A stretch of DNA of 64,000 nucleotides, taken from positions 58,696,528-58,760,527 of the forward strand of contig OY720345.1 in assembly GCA_963082975.1 (NCBI GenBank), in the 5' to 3' direction. Below, one piece after another: positions 58,632 through 64,000 of the stretch (the first letter of the stretch is position 1; each line of letters opens with the position of its first letter). Under the pieces are notes generated by a model that saw only the letters and a program-made list of their open reading frames with translations, was not told where the DNA came from and made no database searches. The translations under genes were made by a program, and so were the position numbers. The DNA is from Labia minor (Eukaryota > Arthropoda > Insecta > Dermaptera > Spongiphoridae).

Positions 58632-60499
58632 TCTATATATATAAAGGAGAGTGTTTGTATGTATGTATATATATATGTATGTAATTTGTTTACTTTTTTG
58701 CTGTCATAGAAACAAACAAAAAAGAAATTTCCTACTTAACCGACACTTTACCGGTAATTTAGAATTATGAATATCAAAAAATAAGAAACGATTTCTATGA
58801 AATTACATCACAATATTCTTATATATCTCTATGGTAACATAGGCTATAGATTTTATTAATATCTAATTCTAATCAATAACCGCAGAATTTAATTTTTTAA
58901 AGTTTATATAGTTCTCCGTGTTGTTCATTCAAGAGCCAGGCGTGGCCCACTGACTGGCGGACTCATTTTACACAATGTATATAACTAGCAATCAAAGAAT
59001 TATTATAATATTTAACTTTTTATTTTAAATTCTAATATTCAAATATCATTTCAATTAAATAATTTATTCTAAAAGTTCTCATTTTAATTAATATAATAAA
59101 ATATTTAAATCATATTTAACTTAAATTATTTTGTATTTATTCTTTCTATATTTGAATACTTCTTTTATTTTAAGGGAGGGAATTAACTATGATCTAAAAA
59201 AATTAATAAATGAACTTAATAATAAAAAATCAAATAAATCCATTAATTTAAATTAATACTATTAATGAATGTTAATTTACCTTTAGTTTTATCAATACTT
59301 TTATACCGTTAATTTTTATAAATTGTCTCAAGTCTCTAACTTTGCATTTTCTAAAATTTTATTATAATTAAAAATATTCAATAAAAATCAAGCAATGAAA
59401 TTAAAATATCAAAATGAAATGATCAAGAAATATTATACTCTATTATAACATATACAATACTTATAACTATAGGCGGAGGAAATATTAGACGATATCATTG
59501 CGGGTTCATGCCAAATCGATCAACATTAATTAAGATATTTTCATTATGACAGATATTAAAAAAACCGCGAATTCAATATCTCTATTCACTAATTATTTGT
59601 AGACTTTAGTAAAACCTACGCATGACTCAATAGATCCGGATAAACTTTTTCAAATTTTGATCTTAAAATATATCTTGAAGGTAGTAAAGAAAGAGTAAGA
59701 TGCGGAAATCAATTGTAAAATATTAGGTGACCCAGACGACTTAAATATAATAGGAGATTCGGCAATTGCAATTACAGATAGCGAGGAAAAATTAATCGAG
59801 GTAGGAAAAGAGATGAGGTTTGAAATTAATAATGATAAATAAATATATTTAGAAACAAACAGGAGCAGTATTAACATACAAAATGTAGAATTTGAATATG
59901 TAGAAAAATTGAATGTAATCACGAAGAATAATAATATTTGAGAAGAATTTAAATCGAAGTTGCAATCGGGAAACGCATGTTATCATTCAGTAAAGAGGCT
60001 TATCTCATCAAAATTATTATAAAAGGGAATGAAAATTAAAATATATAAAACAATTATTTTGTCTGTTGTATTATATGAGTGTGAGACATGGTCTATGATC
60101 TTAGGAGATGAGAGTGGAATCAGAGTATTTGAGAATAGGATTCTTCCCAGCATTTATGGACCAAAGATGAGGACACCAGGGAATGACGTAAGAAAGATGG
60201 AACAGAGGCTCAGGATAAGAACACTTGGAGAAATGTGGTTGTAGCTGCCAAGAACTTTCGAGTAGATAGTTATAACATATTCAATAAAAATATATATAAT
60301 TAATTTACTGATTAAATTAAAATATATTTTAAATAATCACACAATAAGAAATGAATGTTTTATGTTATACATTGATTGAAACAAAATGGATGAAAACCTT
60401 TTACTACTTTCAACCAAATACTATGTACCACTCGGGGGTACAGGGGGCGGAGCCCCCGTCTAGATGTGAAGAGCGACGAAGGAGCTCTGAGCAGCTAGT
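58632..60499 (+). mobile_element. Probable second Helitron-E copy carrying a LINE
   Basis: The right end (60350-60499) matches the copy at 55 kb: a GATTGAAACAAAATGGATG block, CAACCAAATACTATG, GGGGGCGGAGCCCCC, and GAGCAGCTAG before a T at 60500. The left end has TCTATATATATAAAGGAGAG after an A and about 80 bp shared with an internal part of the 55-kb copy. The terminal hairpin is worn. That both ends belong to one element is inference. The interior is AT-rich plus LINE sequence. Confidence 0.5.
59350..60270 (+). mobile_element. LINE-1w reverse transcriptase to 3' region
   Basis: Plus-strand motifs in order: YHCGFMPNRST (RT fingers), PTHDSIDPDKLFQ, a changed catalytic box in context ILGDPDDLNIIG, then EEFKSKLQSGNACYHSVKRL, LYECETWSM and RVFENRILPSIYG, and the tail at 60262. 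The order matches the copy at 35 kb and extends further upstream. The catalytic box has lost the Tyr-Ala of YADD. Several shifts; inactive. The small open frames at 59650-59922 (minus) and 60029-60244 (plus) lie inside. Confidence 0.85.
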
Positions 60500-60504
60500 T
60501 CATA

Positions 60505-61234
60505 ATAAAATTGATGTTCATTATGATGTTCATCATTTAATAAATTATTTATTGCATTTGGAGAAAATTGTTTTACATTTCTATTCTGAGTTTCAATAAA
60601 TGGTTACTAAATTTTACGAAAAAGGTAGAAACATTTATACATAATTATATCTTTCTGTTTAATTGCTATCAAAATTTAGAAAAAAAAAAATTAATTTTCA
60701 CGGGGTTACTAAATTATATTTTCTTGAAAAGGGAGAGGTTGGCCAAATAAGTTTGGGATCCGCTGGAATAGAATAATTAAGATTTTTGAAATTTAAAACT
60801 GCTCAATTTTAAAAGGGTAATTATTTTAATAAAATTATTTTTTTCATTTATTAAAAATTAGATAAAATAATAAAATAGTAAAAATATTTTTTGATTCTGT
60901 GTTTCAAATATTATTTTTGACGTTATCCAAATTTAAAGAAAGCGGAGATTAGGTAGTTAAATATATTAAGTGTTTTGTAAAAAACTTAGAGAATTTTGAA
61001 TTTAAGAAATTGTGTCTTAAGGATTTAATATTGAATTTAATTCGAAACCTGACTTCTTTTTAAATGAAGATGCCTCGATTTCTTTAAACATTCTAAGCTT
61101 ACATTTAACTTCATATAATTCAATTTTCATTAAATATTCAATTGTTTTTTTTATAAAACGCAATCGATTCTACTATATCAGGAAATAGTGTGATTTTTTT
61201 TAAAACACATTCACTCTAAAAACTTAATTAAAAA
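60505..61234. other. AT-rich non-coding
   Basis: Nothing recognised. Confidence 0.5.
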
Positions 61235-61235
61235 T

Positions 61236-61784
61236 ATGATCTGTGGTCAGGCAAAGACCCGACCGACGATTTGAAATAAATTAATTTCCAAACAACATTA
61301 TATATAAATATATAAAGTATCAAAAAAAAAAATTAAAACTTGAATTAAAATGACTAAATTATATTATCTTAGTTTTTATTTTTAGTTTAATTAATCAATT
61401 ATTAATTACTACTATATTTTAAGTGAAATATTTTCTGACAATAAATATAAAATTAATACTTTGTAAACTATCACTTCCGGTTTCCGGATGTACACCAAAA
61501 GTTGATGATTTCATGCTAGTGATGCATTAAGTAAATATACCAAATTTTATCAAAATTCGTTGAGCCGTTCAAGCTATACACGTGTATACAGACATAATGG
61601 ACAGACGAACGGACGGACAGACGAACAAACATCATGCTAAAAATGCATTTTTAATTCTTAATAGAAATATTAAGAAAATGGATGATTCGTGGAGAAATGT
61701 AAAAATCTCCACATGTGAAATTTTGTGTTGAAAAATATTTTTACTATTTTAATATTTTCCTTCTCTTCCTATCGAAGGTCGGTA
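61236..61784 (+). mobile_element. HINE-B copy 4 (diverged)
   Basis: The 5' hairpin and subterminal region are worn (CTGTGGTCAGG, then CGACCGACGATTTGAAATAA). The centre has the CAGACGAACGGACGGACAG tract. The 3' end is TTCCTATCGAAGGTCGGTA. The TGACGTCA pair is missing. A second, well-kept 3' terminus follows at 61800-61829. Confidence 0.7.
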
Positions 61785-61799
61785 AAAATCCATTATTAA

Positions 61800-61829
61800 C
61801 AATACCTCCCTTACTATCGTCGGTCGGTA
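61800..61829 (+). repeat. Solo HINE-B 3' terminus
   Basis: 30 bp from CAATAC to CGGTCGGTA, identical to 13775-13804. It sits 15 bp after the worn end of HINE-B copy 4. Confidence 0.75.
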
Positions 61830-62034
61830 AAAATTTAATTATGATTAAATAATAATTATATTTGTTAAAATTATTTTCTACAAGTATAGATGGAGATTAA
61901 ATTGTACTTTTTTTTAATAATTTTTTAATAAAATTATATAGAGATGTCCGGGAAACTCAAGTGCTACGATGGCAACCGATAACAACGGATTTCAAATTTG
62001 ACTCTACATTTTAATTAGAAATTTTTTTTACAGA

Positions 62035-62142
62035 ATGCCACCGAAAAAATCAAATTTAAGTAAAGTCTCTGGCGCTCCAAAATTTCGCATCTCTGATATA
62101 GACAGTGATGAAAATAACTTAAATATCTTATTTAACAACTAG
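62035..62142 (+). CDS. Candidate short exon or element gene start, truncated
   Basis: After a T-run ending in TTTACAG (acceptor-like), the frame ATG at 62035 encodes MPPKKSNLSKVSGAPKFRI then SDIDSDENNLNILFNN. It ends at TAG, which is part of an inverted Helitron-E-like CTAG terminus. The original frame was probably longer and was cut by that insertion. It could be a host exon or the N-terminus of a transposon protein; basic, low-complexity N-termini like this are common in Helitron replicases. Confidence 0.35.
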   Translation: MPPKKSNLSKVSGAPKFRISDIDSDENNLNILFNN

Positions 62143-62503
62143 CTGCTCAGAGCAATTAAATTATTTGATTTTTATTTAAATATTTAAATTAGTATTTAAA
62201 TTATATATTCATATATATACACAGGCAATAGCCCAAAGATTAGCGCAAGCAACAAATGTCAATAATATTAAACATGAACTTACCGACAAAAGAGATCGTT
62301 TTTTTAATTTTTTAATATCCACGACCAGAACAACATCAAAACAAAAATTAAAAAAACCTCCGCTCAAGGCAAATTACTAAAAAATGATCATTAGGTATTC
62401 GAAAAATATTGTTTTCAAAGAACTATTTAATTAATTGCCACAAGCCACGATAAATTAATTTTAAACTTAGATTGCAAACACCGTTTGCAACGGGTTCAAC
62501 TAG
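62139..62503 (+). mobile_element. Helitron-D copy 2
   Basis: The right end has hairpin GCAAAC-ACC-GTTTGC, then AACGGGTTCAACTAG before a T, a good Helitron 3' end. The interior matches Helitron-D copy 1 (CAATAGCCCAAAGATTAGCG, the ACTTACCGACAAAAGAGATC block), each module once. The left edge is a Helitron-E-like terminus in the other direction (CTAGCTGCTCAGAGC), so the 5' end is truncated or composite. Confidence 0.65.
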
Positions 62504-62509
62504 TTGTTT

Positions 62510-63283
62510 AATATAATCAGATAAATCAACCCTTTTCTTTTATATCAAAATTATTTAATAAGAAACATAATAGAAATTTGAAATAATATCTATCTAGTAT
62601 AGAAAATCAATCTCGATCTGAAATAAAAAATATTATTTTTATTTGATTCATTTTTGAAAGGATTTTCTAAGATTTACATATTTGTTAAACAAACACATTG
62701 ACCCACAGGGGAAATAACTTTCCTAAACTCCACCCCTCTGATTCACTTTATCAGAAAGAAAAAGGATGGATAAAAATAAACTTTTATTCCAATAAAATAA
62801 ATATGTAAATAATGTTTGTTTATTTTTTTTTTTTATAAATTCCCTTCTTATAATAAAGATATTTTATTTTCTTCTTTCCCCTGCTGTGAATAGCCATGTT
62901 GTTAAATGATTGAGATTTTACAATGCCTATTTTTATTTAGTAATCCATGTGGAAAAACCGTTCGTGAGTTTCTTAAAATTCTTCTTTTCTTTCCTTTTCT
63001 TCATATAATATATTGAGCTTTAAATTTCCCAAATGTCTGATAATGTAATATAATCTAGTCGCCTTCTTTTGAAGCTGACGAAAAATATACCAATCACACC
63101 CTATACATATAACTCTTTATTGGTTATAAATTATCTTATAAAGTTCTTTTTAGTATTAAATTGCTTGTTACTAAATTAATAACTGATAAAAATGTATCAC
63201 ATTTAAAATAAGTAAGTATGGTTAGAAATATTTACTCATATATATTTTTAAGTATAAATTTTAATGATTTCATTCAATAGTGT
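62510..63283. other. AT-rich non-coding
   Basis: No gene recognised. Confidence 0.5.
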
Positions 63284-63284
63284 C

Positions 63285-63770
63285 TCGACAGAGAAAAATG
63301 TTTGTGTGTGTGTGTGTATGTGTGTGTTTGACACGAGATTACGCAAAAACAGTTTGTGTAAGAATAATGAAATTTGTTACACGGGCATTATTCAAAACTC
63401 GTAGTTTTCTATCAACTTTTGAGAAATGTTTTGATTTTTTTTTCCTCTAAAGTGACCGTAAAAATAAAGATATATGTTTAATAGTTTTTCACTTGATAGG
63501 GTTAAAAATTGTATAAAAATGGTATATGTAGAATTTCAGCTTGATTGATTCGCTGAAAGTACTGGAATTAATTTTTTAACAAGTTGACTGGCAATCACGC
63601 GCCAGCACGTGACGTGGTATCATCAACAAAAGGCCAAACACGCGCAGGTTTAATAAATATTATTTATTAATTTTAATCTATAATTTAATTAATTAAATTA
63701 AATTTAAATATAATATATGTTATTTAATTCAATTCAAATTTGCGAGGTAGTCGAGTGGAGACACTCCGAA
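63285..63770 (-). mobile_element. HINE-A copy 6 (3'-truncated)
   Basis: On the minus strand the 5' end reads GGAGTGTCTCCACTCGACTA, then CCTCGC. The body and the (CA)n microsatellite at about 63300-63328 are present. The CAATAC block and 3' stem-loop are missing. Confidence 0.8.
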
Positions 63771-63774
63771 TTTC

Positions 63775-64000
63775 TTTTTAATGTATTAGCTTAATTTTCT
63801 TTTTTTTTTCTTTTTATATTTATATTATTTTTATTTCTCATTTTTTGTGTTAATTAATTAGTCAAAAAGAAATTAATAATTAGGATTTTAAAAGTATTGA
63901 ATGTTACAATGGATATTTTTTTTTTTTATATAATTTTTTTTTATACAATTAATTTTCACTAAAACCATTATTCTGTTAAAATTACACGTAAAATATTGTA
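63775..64000. other. AT-rich non-coding
   Basis: Nothing recognised up to the window end. Confidence 0.5.

Overview
The window looks like AT-rich, repeat-dense, intron- or intergene-like DNA from an animal, most likely an arthropod. The evidence is mariner, hAT, Helitron and non-LTR families typical of that group, many AT microsatellites, eukaryotic splice and polyA signals, and no prokaryotic gene organisation. I could not fix the species. No complete host gene is visible; most open frames are chance frames in AT-rich DNA or lie inside transposons. Family labels below (HINE-A/B/C, Helitron-D/E, LINE-1w, SINE-w) are mine.

Layout. 0-14 kb: a tRNA-derived SINE split by a perfect hAT MITE (450-742), a Helitron with a large internal palindrome (about 6.93-7.84 kb), a plausible host exon (10672-10751), and a second hAT MITE (12668-12942). 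15-25 kb: a mariner relic, Helitron-E fragments, LINE 3' fragments, a full HINE-B (19006-19660) and a HINE-A (24080-24731). 25-34 kb: a worn hAT element, HINE-A copies, a GC-richer unique island (30.2-30.9 kb), a candidate first coding exon (31769-31952), and a deleted mariner with long inverted repeats (33058-33494). 35-45 kb: a LINE with its YADD box, HINE-C with a HINE-B nested inside it (37573-38758), a SINE, more HINE-A, and another deleted mariner. 46-56 kb: hAT-like remnants, mariner relics, a HINE-B inserted cleanly into a LINE (50261-50886), LINE tails, and a Helitron with both ends (55029-56238) carrying a LINE piece that itself holds a hAT MITE. 57-64 kb: a compact DNA transposon with perfect 36-bp inverted repeats and an intron-containing small gene (57226-58338), a second Helitron with LINE sequence, a HINE-B, Helitron-D, and HINE-A.

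The two most interesting signals are these. (1) Three repeat families (A, B, C) with unrelated body sequence share one architecture: a small 5' hairpin with a 4-nt loop, then a 10-13 bp subterminal repeat, a central microsatellite, a conserved CAATAC block, and a 3' stem-loop holding the inverse complement of the subterminal repeat. This is the DINE-1/Helentron-associated plan, and an empty-site comparison supports it. (2) The 57.2-58.3 kb transposon has a reading frame that starts inside an internal copy of its own terminal repeat and is continued through a short GT-AG intron; I do not recognise its product.

There is no operon-like cooperation between genes here. What links the parts is transposon ecology: non-autonomous elements nested in one another, giving a relative order of insertion.
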